This document shows, one piece after another, positions 17,384 through 26,047 of a stretch of DNA of 64,000 bases. Every line of letters begins with the position of its first letter. Position 1 is the stretch's first letter. Origin of the DNA: Chryseobacterium indologenes (GTDB taxonomy: Bacteria > Bacteroidota > Bacteroidia > Flavobacteriales > Weeksellaceae); assembly GCF_001295265.1 (NCBI RefSeq), contig NZ_LJOD01000004.1, forward strand, positions 248,001 to 312,000, written 5' to 3'. A program made the translations under genes and the position numbers. Below the pieces are notes generated by a model. It did no database searches. It had not been told where the DNA came from and saw only the letters and a list, made by a program, of their open reading frames with translations.

Positions 17384-18606
17384 TAATCGTTGTTTTCTTC
17401 TTCGTCGTTATCGAAATACTCGAAAAGAAAATCATTGTAGGGGAATCTGGAAATATGAATCTTCATCACCTCATCGTAGATCATTTTTTTCATCTCGGGG
17501 AAATTTTCCTTTGTAAGAGCAGAAATGAAAACGGTTGGGTATTTGGATTTAGCCATCCAGGTTTTTTTCCATTCTTCTAATGAAATATTTTTCCGGGTAG
17601 ACGGGGTCAGATCATCTTCATCTTTCTTCTCATAGCTGAAGTCATCAATTTTATTGAAAACCATGATCATTGGTTTCCTATGGGCATCAATCTCCTGAAG
17701 AATCTGGTTCACCGAAGCAATATGATCTTCAAAGCTTTCATGGGAGATATCCACCACGTGGATCAGTAAATCAGACTCTCTCACCTCATCCAAAGTAGAT
17801 TTAAAAGATTCTACCAGCTGGGTAGGAAGTTTTCTGATAAATCCTACTGTATCTGTCAACAGAAACGGAAGATTTCCAATAACTACTTTTCTTACGGTAG
17901 TATCCAGCGTTGCAAATAATTTATTTTCCGCGAAGACTTCTGATTTTGAAAGAGCATTCATCAGCGTAGATTTTCCTACATTGGTATAGCCTACCAAAGC
18001 AGCTCGCACCATTTTTCCTCTGTTATTACGCTGGGTGGCCATTTGTTTATCTATGGTTTTCAGCTTATCTTTAAGTAAAGAGATCCTGTCCCTGATGATA
18101 CGGCGGTCTGTTTCAATTTCGGTTTCCCCCGGACCTCTCATCCCGATTCCTCCTCTCTGCCTTTCAAGGTGGGTCCACATCCTTGTCAGTCTTGGAAGCA
18201 GGTATTCATACTGTGCCAGCTCCACCTGGGTTCTTGCATATGAAGTTTGGGCTCTTTGGGCAAAAATATCAAGAATAAGATTCGTCCGGTCCAATATTTT
18301 GACTTCCATTTCCCTTTCCAGATTTTTAAGCTGTGAAGGAGATAATTCATCATCAAAGATTACCGTTCCTATTTCATGCTCTTTCACATAGTCTTTAATT
18401 TCCAGCGCCTTTCCACTTCCTACAAAAGTTTTGGAATCCGGCTGTGATAATTTTTGAGTGAACCTTTTTTCAACTGTAGCTCCTGCCGTATAAGCAAGAA
18501 ACTCCAGCTCGTCCATGTATTCTTTTAGTTTCTCTTCATCCTGGTCTTTGGTAACCAAACCTACCAAAACCGCCTTTTCATAATTATGTTCTTTCTTTTC
18601 TAGCAT
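17383..18606 (-). CDS. hflX: ribosome-associated GTPase HflX
   Basis: 407 aa. The N-terminal HflX domain (1-195) includes FVGSGKALEIKDYV, FDDELSPSQLKNLE and the linker with RGGIGMRGPGETEIETDRR. The GTPase domain follows with G1 GYTNVGKSTL (about residue 210), G3 DTVGFIRKLPTQLVESFKST and G4 NKID. HflX splits stalled or stress-arrested 70S ribosomes. It is the first gene of a run with DUF4919, the antiporter and the AlkD-like gene; only DUF4919 is tightly coupled to it. The tail ends in an acidic FDNDEEENND. Confidence 0.96.
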   Translation of the reverse strand: MLEKKEHNYEKAVLVGLVTKDQDEEKLKEYMDELEFLAYTAGATVEKRFTQKLSQPDSKTFVGSGKALEIKDYVKEHEIGTVIFDDELSPSQLKNLEREMEVKILDRTNLILDIFAQRAQTSYARTQVELAQYEYLLPRLTRMWTHLERQRGGIGMRGPGETEIETDRRIIRDRISLLKDKLKTIDKQMATQRNNRGKMVRAALVGYTNVGKSTLMNALSKSEVFAENKLFATLDTTVRKVVIGNLPFLLTDTVGFIRKLPTQLVESFKSTLDEVRESDLLIHVVDISHESFEDHIASVNQILQEIDAHRKPMIMVFNKIDDFSYEKKDEDDLTPSTRKNISLEEWKKTWMAKSKYPTVFISALTKENFPEMKKMIYDEVMKIHISRFPYNDFLFEYFDNDEEENND

Positions 18607-18811
18607 TAAATTCTATCTATGTTTGTGATTTTCACAAGATACCATTTTTCAGGAAAAAAAACAAAATCTATTTTTAATTAACTGCATTTTTAATGTTAAT
18701 TTAAGCCTATAATAGTTCTATTTTATAAAATAACAGTAACTTTATGCTGCAATTTTCTGATTTTAAGACTTTTAATGTCAGAATTTAATAAAAACTAACA
18801 TCTAACAGCTC

Positions 18812-19519
18812 ATGACTCCCCATATCAGATGTATGATCATTGATAACGATGAACTGGACAGATTGGTTCTTCAGCATCATATCAGACAATATGAAAACAT
18901 AGAAATTATAGCTTCTTTTGATTCAGCAGAAAAAGCAGTCCCATACCTTGAGTTTCCCATAGACCTTCTGATCTCCGAAACTTCTATGAACGGCATGGGT
19001 GGACTGGAATTCAGAAAACTGGCCCATAAAATTCCGGCCTGCATTTTTATAAGTTCCCAGCCCGAGCTGGCTGTTGCCGCTTTTGATCTCAATGCTTTGG
19101 ATTTCATTACCAAACCTTTGCAGGCAGACCGTTTCCAGAATTCTATACAAAGGGTCTTTGATTTTTTTGAAACGAAAGAAAAATGTAAATGTTTTGATGC
19201 TATTCTCGGTGAAAACTGTATCAAAATAAAAGAAAACGGAAATATCTCCCAGATCAGAATAACAGACATTCTATATCTGGAAGCCCTGAAAGATTATACC
19301 CGGATCATCACCCACGAAAAAAGACACTGCATCCTGAATTCCCTGGGCAGCCTTCTTCACAAAAGCATCTTTTCCTCATTTGTCAGAATACACAGAAGCT
19401 ATGCCATTCCCCGGCATCTCATCCGCGGAAAAAACTGCCATGAAGTAGAACTGATCTACAATATAAAACTTCCTATCGGCAGAACCTACAAGAACAATCT
19501 TTCTTTTTTTGACCAGTAA
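18812..19519 (+). CDS. LytTR response regulator with atypical receiver
   Basis: 235 aa: a receiver domain (about 1-120) and a C-terminal LytTR DNA-binding domain (about 140-235, with FVRIHRSYAIPRHLI and KLPIGRTYKNNL). In the receiver, the place of the phospho-acceptor Asp in the usual DxxMPxMxG motif is Glu56 (ISETSMNGMGG), and the acidic pair is Asp11-Asn12 rather than Asp-Asp; Lys101 of the KP motif is kept. This suggests a receiver that is not phosphorylated, or one locked in an active-like state by Glu. No histidine kinase gene is adjacent. Two LytTR-like half-sites lie just downstream, before three genes of exported proteins that it may control. Confidence 0.88.
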   Translation: MTPHIRCMIIDNDELDRLVLQHHIRQYENIEIIASFDSAEKAVPYLEFPIDLLISETSMNGMGGLEFRKLAHKIPACIFISSQPELAVAAFDLNALDFITKPLQADRFQNSIQRVFDFFETKEKCKCFDAILGENCIKIKENGNISQIRITDILYLEALKDYTRIITHEKRHCILNSLGSLLHKSIFSSFVRIHRSYAIPRHLIRGKNCHEVELIYNIKLPIGRTYKNNLSFFDQ

Positions 19520-19552
19520 AATCCCTGAATACCAATATTTTTACTCAAAACC

Positions 19553-19590
19553 GGCGTTGGTCGATTTTTTCTGCCGTTGGTCTATTTTCC
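19553..19590 (+). promoter_or_regulatory. paired direct repeat, candidate LytTR binding site
   Basis: GGCGTTGGTCGATTTTTT and GCCGTTGGTCTATTTTCC lie 20 bp apart. Each holds GTTGGT, fitting the GTTN[AG][TG] core of the LytTR box, and the spacing is about two helical turns, as expected for a dimer. They lie between the LytTR gene and the T9SS gene, about 92 bp before its ATG. An imperfect inverted repeat (19624-19651, ATCCCA...TGGGAT) follows. Confidence 0.55.
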
Positions 19591-19681
19591 CAATATCCGG
19601 CTTTCATATGTGGTAATTTAGTAATCCCAAATTTTATTTGAAAAATGGGATAACCTATTAATAACCACAAAATCTCTTTAT

Positions 19682-20164
19682 ATGAAAAGAACATCTATTC
19701 ACGGCTTCTTTCTCATTCTGTTTAGTCTTTCCATCAGCCTTTTAAATGCACAATCAGCCGTTCTTGCTACAGGAACAGATGCATCAGGAGGTGGAGGATC
19801 GGTTTCTTACAGCATCGGTCAGACCACTTATCTTTACAAAGGCCCGGGTGCCCAGGTCATAGAAGGCGTACAACAAGCCTATGAAATTACAACACTCTCT
19901 GCCGGCGAAACGGCAACAGAACAGGAAGGCCTTCTGCTTTATCCTAATCCCTTCAGGGATTACCTGTATATTGACTTCACTTCAGAAAGCTACAAAAACG
20001 CAGAATATCAGTTATTTGATGCTCAGGGCAAACTGATCAGAAAAGACGTTATTCTACAGCCCAAATCTGAACTCAATCTTTCGTCTCTTCCTTCCGCTAT
20101 GTATATCATCCGGATCAACCAGAACGGAAAACATCTGAAAACATTTAAAATCATCAAAAAATAA
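19682..20164 (+). CDS. small secreted protein with T9SS type A sorting domain
   Basis: 160 aa with a signal peptide ending LNAQ. The segment after it (ATGTDASGGGGSVSYSIGQT, then VIEGVQQAYEI) is a short motif seen before sorting domains in many flavobacterial proteins. The last 75 residues are a type A C-terminal sorting domain: LLYPNPFRDYLYI, AQGKLIRKD, LPSAMYIIRI and a terminal KTFKIIKK. The protein should be exported by Sec and then sent through the T9SS pore. It is almost all sorting signal with little cargo, so it may anchor to or mark the surface. It is 5 bp upstream of the repeat protein. Confidence 0.87.
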   Translation: MKRTSIHGFFLILFSLSISLLNAQSAVLATGTDASGGGGSVSYSIGQTTYLYKGPGAQVIEGVQQAYEITTLSAGETATEQEGLLLYPNPFRDYLYIDFTSESYKNAEYQLFDAQGKLIRKDVILQPKSELNLSSLPSAMYIIRINQNGKHLKTFKIIKK

Positions 20165-20169
20165 TTACC

Positions 20170-22716
20170 ATGAAAAAAATATTACTTTCACTGGGGATCA
20201 TGCTGGGCTTATTTATGAGCTTTGCGCAGGCTCCGGAAAAAATGAGCTACCAGGCAGTCATGAGAAATGGCTCCGGCCAGCTTTTAACCAATCAAAGCAT
20301 TGCCGTAAAAGTAAGTGTACTGGAGGGATCTCCTGCCGGAACACTGGTTTACTCCGAAAGGCTTACCGGAAACACCAATATGAATGGCCTTATTTCTCTT
20401 GAAATAGGAACAGGAACAGTTCTCTCAGGTGTTTTTTCAACGATCAACTGGCCTTCAGGAAATTATTACCTTAAAACAGAAACCGATCCCGCAGGAGGCA
20501 CCAATTATACAATCACAGGCACCAGCCAACTGTTAAGCGTTCCTTATGCTATGTATGCAAAATCTGCAGGAGGCGGAAGCGGCAACTTTACTATTCCTTA
20601 TGCCGCTTCGGTAAATAATGCAGCAACGTTGTTTTCATTAAACAACGACGGAGACGGAGCCTCTCTTGAAGGAACAAACAATACAACCACTTCAAGCATT
20701 TCTGCAATAAGGGGAATTGTTAACAACACTGCTCCCGGTGGTTTTTCTTCCGCAGTCCGCGGGATCAATAACGGAACGGGAGGATTAGGAATTGGTGCAT
20801 GGGGAAGCCAGAACGGAAGTGGCTGGGGAGTTTATGGTGTTACTCCCAACGGACTGGGAGTTTATGGTAATTCAAGCGCTAACGGAACGGGAGTATACGC
20901 CAACAGCAATACAGGAACAGGGCTTACTGCGACCAGTAATAACGGAATTCCTGCAAGCTTTGCTATTTTCAATAATGCTAATGCCAATAGTGTGCTTAAT
21001 GCTTCCAGTGTAGGAAATGGAACGATAGTAAATGTAACTACAACAGGAAACGGAGCCGGAGTCAGAAGTTCAACAGCAGGCGGTTTCGGTATCCATGGAA
21101 TAACCAGTGCCGTGACTTCAGCCGGGGTTGTGGGAGACAACAATGGTGGCGGAGAAGCGGTAGTGGGAAGAACAACCAGTGATATTGCAGGAGCCGTTGT
21201 AGGGCGTAATGACGGAGGCGGATATGGAGTACGCGGGTTTATTGCTACTAATACGGCAGGAACCGGAATCGGGGTTTACGGCCAGGTAGGATTGAATAAC
21301 AGCACCGGACGTGCCGGAAGGTTTGAAAACTTTAACCAGACCAACCTGCAAAATACTTTTGAGGTGCAGACTAACGGAAATGGTAATATTCCGGACAATA
21401 CCCTGGGCAACGCAGCTTCATTTCTTGTAGACAATACCAACAGTGTTGCAGCAGCGGTAAGAGGTGAGGTAAAAACCATATTCGGGAATTTTGGGGCTGC
21501 CGGTATTTTTGGAGTTTCTTCAGGTACCGGAGGGTTTGCCGGATTATTTCATGCATCTAATCCTGCCGGTAACGGAGCTTCATTAGTCTCTATTAATGAC
21601 GGTAACGGAAATGCTATCACTGCCAACGCCAGCAAAGACGGCAATGGTATAGAAACTAATATTGACGGGGCAGGGAATGCTTTGTATGCCTGGGTTCCTT
21701 CTTTTGCAACAGGAAGAGCGGGAAAATTCAATATTTTCAATGAAGACAATAACAGCGATGTAATTACTGTGACAACAATAGGTAACGGAACTGCCGGAAA
21801 CTTCAAAGTAGACCGTACTACCGGAACTTCAGCGGCTGTAAAAGGTGAAGTCAATTCAATTTTTGCCAATTTTGGCACTGCGGGGATTTATGGAGTTTCT
21901 TCAGGAACCGGAGGATATGCCGGCCTATTCTATTCCAGTAATGCAGGTGGAAACGGTCCTGCGGTATTAGCTTTAACTGAAGGAAGCGGAAATGGTATTA
22001 CTGCCAATGCGGGTGGAAACGGTGATGGTATTGAGGCTTCCTGTGACGGAACAGGCAATGCTGTTTCAGGCTTCATTCCTAATTTTGGAACCGGTAAAGC
22101 AGGAAGATTTGCCAACTTCAATAACAACAACGGCCAGCCGGTAGTGCATATTACCACTACAGGCACAGGTTCAGGAATGCTTATTAATCATACCGGAGCT
22201 TCAGGAAATCTTGCGATATTCCAGAATTCCGGCACCAATATGGCACGAATCAATAAGGCTGGCCGTGGATTCTTTAATGGAGGTACTCAGACCAGTGGAG
22301 CCGACGTTGCAGAGGCTTTTGATGTAGAAGGCTCTGTTTCCGAATATGAGATGGGTGATATTCTGGTGATCTCAACCAATTCTGACCGTACAGTAGAAAA
22401 GTCTTCAAAACCTTACTCTGATCTTGTAGCCGGAGTTTATGCAACCAAACCCGGAGTGCTTCTTGCAGAAGAGCATATTGACTCTGATATTTCTGATAAG
22501 GTTCCAATGGGAGTAATTGGGGTAATTCCTACTAAAGTATGTCTGGAAGGCGGTAAAATAAAAAGAGGGGACCTGCTGGTTACCTCATCAAAACCCGGCA
22601 CTGCCATGAAGGCTAATCCTAAAAAAGTCAGAATAGGACAGGTTATCGGAAAGGCTCTTCAGGATTACAATCAAAGCGGTTCCGGAAAAATTCAGGTATT
22701 AGTTAACATTAAATAA
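20170..22716 (+). CDS. large exported Gly/Asn-rich repeat protein
   Basis: 848 aa with a signal peptide (cleaved near SFAQA). An N-terminal domain (25-130: MSYQAVMRNGSGQLLTNQSI, then SVLEGSPAGTLVYSERL) is a type often found at the start of Bacteroidota surface proteins. The middle (about 135-690) is Gly/Asn/Thr-rich with repeats like those of tail-fibre or beta-helix proteins; two copies of a 127-residue unit lie at about 414-667. The C-terminal domain (about 710-848: GADVAEAFDVEGSVSEYEMG and GDLLVTSSKPGTAMKA) occurs in other large bacterial repeat proteins. No T9SS sorting domain is present. It is probably cotranscribed with the genes on both sides (5-bp and 9-bp gaps). Confidence 0.8.
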   Translation: MKKILLSLGIMLGLFMSFAQAPEKMSYQAVMRNGSGQLLTNQSIAVKVSVLEGSPAGTLVYSERLTGNTNMNGLISLEIGTGTVLSGVFSTINWPSGNYYLKTETDPAGGTNYTITGTSQLLSVPYAMYAKSAGGGSGNFTIPYAASVNNAATLFSLNNDGDGASLEGTNNTTTSSISAIRGIVNNTAPGGFSSAVRGINNGTGGLGIGAWGSQNGSGWGVYGVTPNGLGVYGNSSANGTGVYANSNTGTGLTATSNNGIPASFAIFNNANANSVLNASSVGNGTIVNVTTTGNGAGVRSSTAGGFGIHGITSAVTSAGVVGDNNGGGEAVVGRTTSDIAGAVVGRNDGGGYGVRGFIATNTAGTGIGVYGQVGLNNSTGRAGRFENFNQTNLQNTFEVQTNGNGNIPDNTLGNAASFLVDNTNSVAAAVRGEVKTIFGNFGAAGIFGVSSGTGGFAGLFHASNPAGNGASLVSINDGNGNAITANASKDGNGIETNIDGAGNALYAWVPSFATGRAGKFNIFNEDNNSDVITVTTIGNGTAGNFKVDRTTGTSAAVKGEVNSIFANFGTAGIYGVSSGTGGYAGLFYSSNAGGNGPAVLALTEGSGNGITANAGGNGDGIEASCDGTGNAVSGFIPNFGTGKAGRFANFNNNNGQPVVHITTTGTGSGMLINHTGASGNLAIFQNSGTNMARINKAGRGFFNGGTQTSGADVAEAFDVEGSVSEYEMGDILVISTNSDRTVEKSSKPYSDLVAGVYATKPGVLLAEEHIDSDISDKVPMGVIGVIPTKVCLEGGKIKRGDLLVTSSKPGTAMKANPKKVRIGQVIGKALQDYNQSGSGKIQVLVNIK
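21409..22170 (+). repeat. two 381-bp (127-codon) tandem units within the repeat protein
   Basis: The motif GxxGVSSGTGG(F/Y)AGLF begins at 21502 and again at 21883, exactly 381 bp apart; surrounding residues (AAVRGEV/AAVKGEV; IFGNFGAAG/IFANFGTAG; GNGAS/GNGPA; TG[RK]AG[KR]F) align over the full unit. A third, partial unit begins after 22150. Confidence 0.8.
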
Positions 22717-22725
22717 TAAACGATC

Positions 22726-23142
22726 ATGAAATCAATATATATTACTCTATTCCTCCTGATGGGTATCGGGGTTTATGCTCAGGAAAATAAGCCAACCTCC
22801 CCAACAGAAGACCAGACCCTTGCTTTAAAACAGATTAAGGAATTTGAATCTAAAATGATGAAAGAGGCTCAGATAAATGCTGAAAAGAAATCCTCACCAA
22901 CTGCTCTTGTCTCTGAACAGGGATTGGAGGTGAAAAAGCAGGAGCAAAAGCCCAAAGCCACATCCGGCAATTCAGGAACCATGCTTCCTAATACCGCCAG
23001 CCTTGATGAAATAAAAAGATCAATCCCTAACAGGCAGGCTTCCGGAGGTAGTACGGTAAAAGCGCAAAATATCCGCAACCAGGTGGGATTACCCAATACT
23101 GCCACTTTAGCAGAGATTAAAAAGACTATCCCAAAAAACTGA
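22726..23142 (+). CDS. small exported protein with duplicated LPNTA motif
   Basis: 138 aa with a signal peptide ending GVYAQ. The mature protein is Lys/Glu/Gln-rich and probably mostly helical or disordered. It holds an internal repeat: LPNTASLDEIKRSIPN at about 85-100 and LPNTATLAEIKKTIPK at about 122-137, the second forming the C-terminus. I know no family with this motif. It is 9 bp after the large repeat protein and before a strong terminator, so it is the last gene of the run that starts at 19682, and its product may act with the repeat protein. Confidence 0.72.
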   Translation: MKSIYITLFLLMGIGVYAQENKPTSPTEDQTLALKQIKEFESKMMKEAQINAEKKSSPTALVSEQGLEVKKQEQKPKATSGNSGTMLPNTASLDEIKRSIPNRQASGGSTVKAQNIRNQVGLPNTATLAEIKKTIPKN

Positions 23143-23161
23143 TAACCTATTTAGTTTTTTC

Positions 23162-23191
23162 AAAAAAGTCCGCAGTGTGCGGACTTTTTTT
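23162..23191 (+). terminator. terminator of the repeat-protein operon
   Basis: Perfect 13-bp stem AAAAAAGTCCGCA/TGCGGACTTTTTT with a GTG loop and further T residues, 20 bp past the stop at 23142. Confidence 0.9.
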
Positions 23192-23240
23192 ATTTCATTA
23201 TATTGTATTGGTCCCGGCCGGGGCTACACTATTAGCTTAC

Positions 23241-23675
23241 TCAGTCCCAGTCTGCTGCTACAAACTTCATTGAGTTTCCGCTCTCATCAGACAGCATAAG
23301 GAAATGCCCTTCTACGGAATATTTCGTCATTTTATCAAACTTTTGGATAAAAGCAGTTTCCAGATCCATATTCTGACACGCTTTCATTGTACTTCCTACT
23401 CCTGAAATCTTTATTTTTCCTCCATTTTTAAATTCGGAAGTAAAGAACATGCTATTGCATCCCATATGGGCTCCTCCCTGAATTTTTCCGTTCTTTATCT
23501 CTCCTGTAAGGTTAACTTCCGCTTTGTTTTTTATCAGCTCGTCTTTTGAAAACTGATCGAACGAAATCAGCATCCACTGTCTCTGAAGACCCGGATTTTT
23601 TTCAGGCATTGATGAACAATTGGTAACAACTCCCAGAAGTAAAACGGCAAAAAGTGCCAACAGTATCTTTTTCAT
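23241..23675 (-). CDS. META domain-containing lipoprotein
   Basis: 144 aa from the ATG before KKILLALF; a start four codons further upstream is possible. Lipobox region VVTNCSS (Cys near 20). The META/HslJ-like domain is visible: LQRQWMLISFD, GGAHMGCNSMFFTSEFKNGG, KISGVGSTMKAC and HFLMLSDESGNSMKFVA. Relatives include the E. coli heat-inducible HslJ, linked to novobiocin resistance, but the biochemical role is unsettled. It is monocistronic, convergent with the upstream run and divergent from the S46 peptidase. Confidence 0.87.
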   Translation of the reverse strand: MKKILLALFAVLLLGVVTNCSSMPEKNPGLQRQWMLISFDQFSKDELIKNKAEVNLTGEIKNGKIQGGAHMGCNSMFFTSEFKNGGKIKISGVGSTMKACQNMDLETAFIQKFDKMTKYSVEGHFLMLSDESGNSMKFVAADWD

Positions 23676-23761
23676 GAGGGTTATCATTCCATTTTCATAC
23701 CATTCCGGGACAGAATATCGTAAAAATTAGTAAATTAGCGACACAAAAATTATATTATAAA

Positions 23762-25972
23762 ATGAAAAGACTATTTCTACTGTTCACCTTCTTGCTGAGC
23801 TTCGCTCAGATGAGGGCGGATGAGGGGATGTGGCTGTTAATGCTCATCAAAAGACTTAACGGGGTCGACATGCAAAAGGAAGGCTTGCATCTGACACCTG
23901 ATGAAATCTATTCTGTAAACAATTCCAGTTTAAAAGATGCAATTGTAAGCTTCGGTGGCTTCTGTACTGGTGAAATTGTTTCTGATAAAGGACTTATTTT
24001 CACCAACCACCATTGCGGTTACGGTGCTGTAGCAGCCGCTTCTACTCCTGAAAAAGACTATCTTAAGAATGGTTTCTGGGCAATGAAGCAGAAAGACGAA
24101 TTCAATGCAAAAGATCTTTATGTAAGATTTTTAGTAAGAATGGATGATGCTACCCAAAGAATCACTTCCAAGCTGAACAACAATATGACCGGAGCTGAGA
24201 GAAAAGCTGTTATTGATGCTGAAACGAAAGCTATCCAGGCCGAAAACTCGGAAAATGGAAAATATACTGTTGTGGTAAGAGATTTCTTCAACGGAAATGA
24301 ATTTTATTATTTCGTATATCAGGATTATAAAGATATCAGATTAGTAGGGGCACCACCATCATCGTTAGGTAAATTCGGAGGTGATACTGATAACTGGGAA
24401 TGGCCAAGACATACTGCAGACTTCACTGTTTTCAGAGTATATGCAGATGCTGCAGGAAACCCGGCAGAATATTCTCCAAGCAACACTCCATTGAAGCCTA
24501 AGCATTTCCTTCCGGTTTCTCTTAAAGGAATCAAGCCTGGTGATTTCTCCATGATCATGGGATATCCGGGAAGAACTAACCGTTACCTGACTTCTTACGG
24601 AATCCAGCAGATGGTAAATAAAGATTATCCGGCCTGGGTAGAAGCTTCTAAAATGGCAATGGATGTTATGAAGAAGTATATGGATAAAGATAAAGCAACC
24701 CAGCTTAATTATGCTTCTCAGTATGCTTCTGTAGCTAACTACTGGAAAAACAGACAGGGAACTATTGATGCGGTAGAAAAAAACGGAACGATTTCTGACA
24801 AGCAGAAGATTGAAAGTACATACAGAACATGGTCTATGATGGCTGGAAATGATATGTATGACGGTGTTTTAGAAAATATTGCAGCTTATTACAAGCAGGT
24901 TTCTGACAGAAATGTTGAAAGAAATTATGCTTCTCAGTTTACAAGAAATGCAAAATATATGAGCCTTGCTCTTCAGCTTGGTTCTGCTCTTAGAACGTAT
25001 GCCACTCAGGATATGCAGGGAAGAATTGCTATGAAGGCTAAAACTGAAGCAGCAATCAAAGCAGCTTATGAAAACTTCAATCCTGCGTTAGAAGGAGAAA
25101 TGCTGGTTGCCATGACCACTCTTTACCAGACAAGAGTAACCAACAAAGATATTGCTTCTGCCACGATCTTAGGATTAGATGCCAAGAATCTTTCTAATGT
25201 AGCTTATTCTTCAATTTTTGCCAACAAAACATCTGCAACGAACTTCTTACTGAACCCGGATGCATTGAAACTTGATGCGGATCCTCTTTGGAAAATGGCT
25301 AAAGGAATTATAGCGGATCAAAAAGCCGTTGCAGAAAGCTATGTGAATGTTGATGATAATTTTGCTAAAAACAACCGTCTTTTCTTAGCAGGTCTGATGA
25401 AGGCTATGCCTGAGAAAAAATTCTATCCGGATGCTAACTCTACAATGAGATTAACTTACGGAACAGTAGATAAGCTACCTATCAGAGATGACAGAAACTA
25501 CTTCGGAGTTACGGATAACTATTATACGGATATGGCCGGTCTTGTAGGAAAATACAAGAAAGGTGATGAAGAGTTTGATCTTCCTCAAAGAGTGATTGAT
25601 CTTTACAATCTTAAAGATTTCGGACAGTATGCTGATGCTGCAGGATATATGCCTGTAAACTTCCTTTCCAATAATGACATTACCGGTGGTAACTCTGGTT
25701 CTCCGGTTATTGACGGAGACGGAAACCTTATCGGTATTGCATTTGATGGAAACAGTGAAGCATTAAGCGGTGATATCGTATTCGAACCGGAATGGCAGAA
25801 AACAATCAATGTGGATGTACGTTTCGTTCTTTGGACGATTGACAAATATGCCGGTGCAAGAAGACTGATTGATGAGTTAAAGCTTGTAAGAGGAGAAAAT
25901 ACACCTCCTGATACCAAGACTAAAAATTCAGGAACAACTCAGATGCCGAAGAAAGAAAAGAAGAAAAAATAA
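23762..25972 (+). CDS. S46 family dipeptidyl-peptidase, DPP7 type
   Basis: 736 aa with a signal peptide (through about MRADEG). S46 peptidases remove dipeptides from peptide N-termini in the periplasm and supply dipeptides for growth. Catalytic His is in FTNHHCGYGAVAA (about 81-93), the Asp probably in the FGGDTDNWEWPRHTADF block, and Ser in GGNSGSPVIDGDG near 645. Eighteen residues after that Ser there is Gly (AFDGNSEA), where DPP11 enzymes have Arg, so a preference for hydrophobic P1 residues (DPP7-like) is expected rather than Asp/Glu. The tail is Lys-rich. Monocistronic, with a terminator downstream. Confidence 0.94.
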   Translation: MKRLFLLFTFLLSFAQMRADEGMWLLMLIKRLNGVDMQKEGLHLTPDEIYSVNNSSLKDAIVSFGGFCTGEIVSDKGLIFTNHHCGYGAVAAASTPEKDYLKNGFWAMKQKDEFNAKDLYVRFLVRMDDATQRITSKLNNNMTGAERKAVIDAETKAIQAENSENGKYTVVVRDFFNGNEFYYFVYQDYKDIRLVGAPPSSLGKFGGDTDNWEWPRHTADFTVFRVYADAAGNPAEYSPSNTPLKPKHFLPVSLKGIKPGDFSMIMGYPGRTNRYLTSYGIQQMVNKDYPAWVEASKMAMDVMKKYMDKDKATQLNYASQYASVANYWKNRQGTIDAVEKNGTISDKQKIESTYRTWSMMAGNDMYDGVLENIAAYYKQVSDRNVERNYASQFTRNAKYMSLALQLGSALRTYATQDMQGRIAMKAKTEAAIKAAYENFNPALEGEMLVAMTTLYQTRVTNKDIASATILGLDAKNLSNVAYSSIFANKTSATNFLLNPDALKLDADPLWKMAKGIIADQKAVAESYVNVDDNFAKNNRLFLAGLMKAMPEKKFYPDANSTMRLTYGTVDKLPIRDDRNYFGVTDNYYTDMAGLVGKYKKGDEEFDLPQRVIDLYNLKDFGQYADAAGYMPVNFLSNNDITGGNSGSPVIDGDGNLIGIAFDGNSEALSGDIVFEPEWQKTINVDVRFVLWTIDKYAGARRLIDELKLVRGENTPPDTKTKNSGTTQMPKKEKKKK

Positions 25973-25992
25973 TCTGTTCTGATCTATTTTTG

Positions 25993-26023
25993 AAACCGTG
26001 AAAATTATTTTCACGGTTTTTTT
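25993..26023 (+). terminator. terminator of the S46 peptidase gene
   Basis: Perfect stem AAACCGTGAAAA/TTTTCACGGTTT with a 3-nt loop, then a T-run, 20 bp after the stop codon. Confidence 0.9.
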
Positions 26024-26047
26024 ATTTTTGATTTACAATAAATTATT

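Noticed and set aside
20862..22166. Several open frames on the minus strand opposite the 848-aa repeat protein
   Set aside because: Their Pro/Leu/Ala-rich low complexity simply mirrors the Gly/Asn/Thr repeats of the plus strand.
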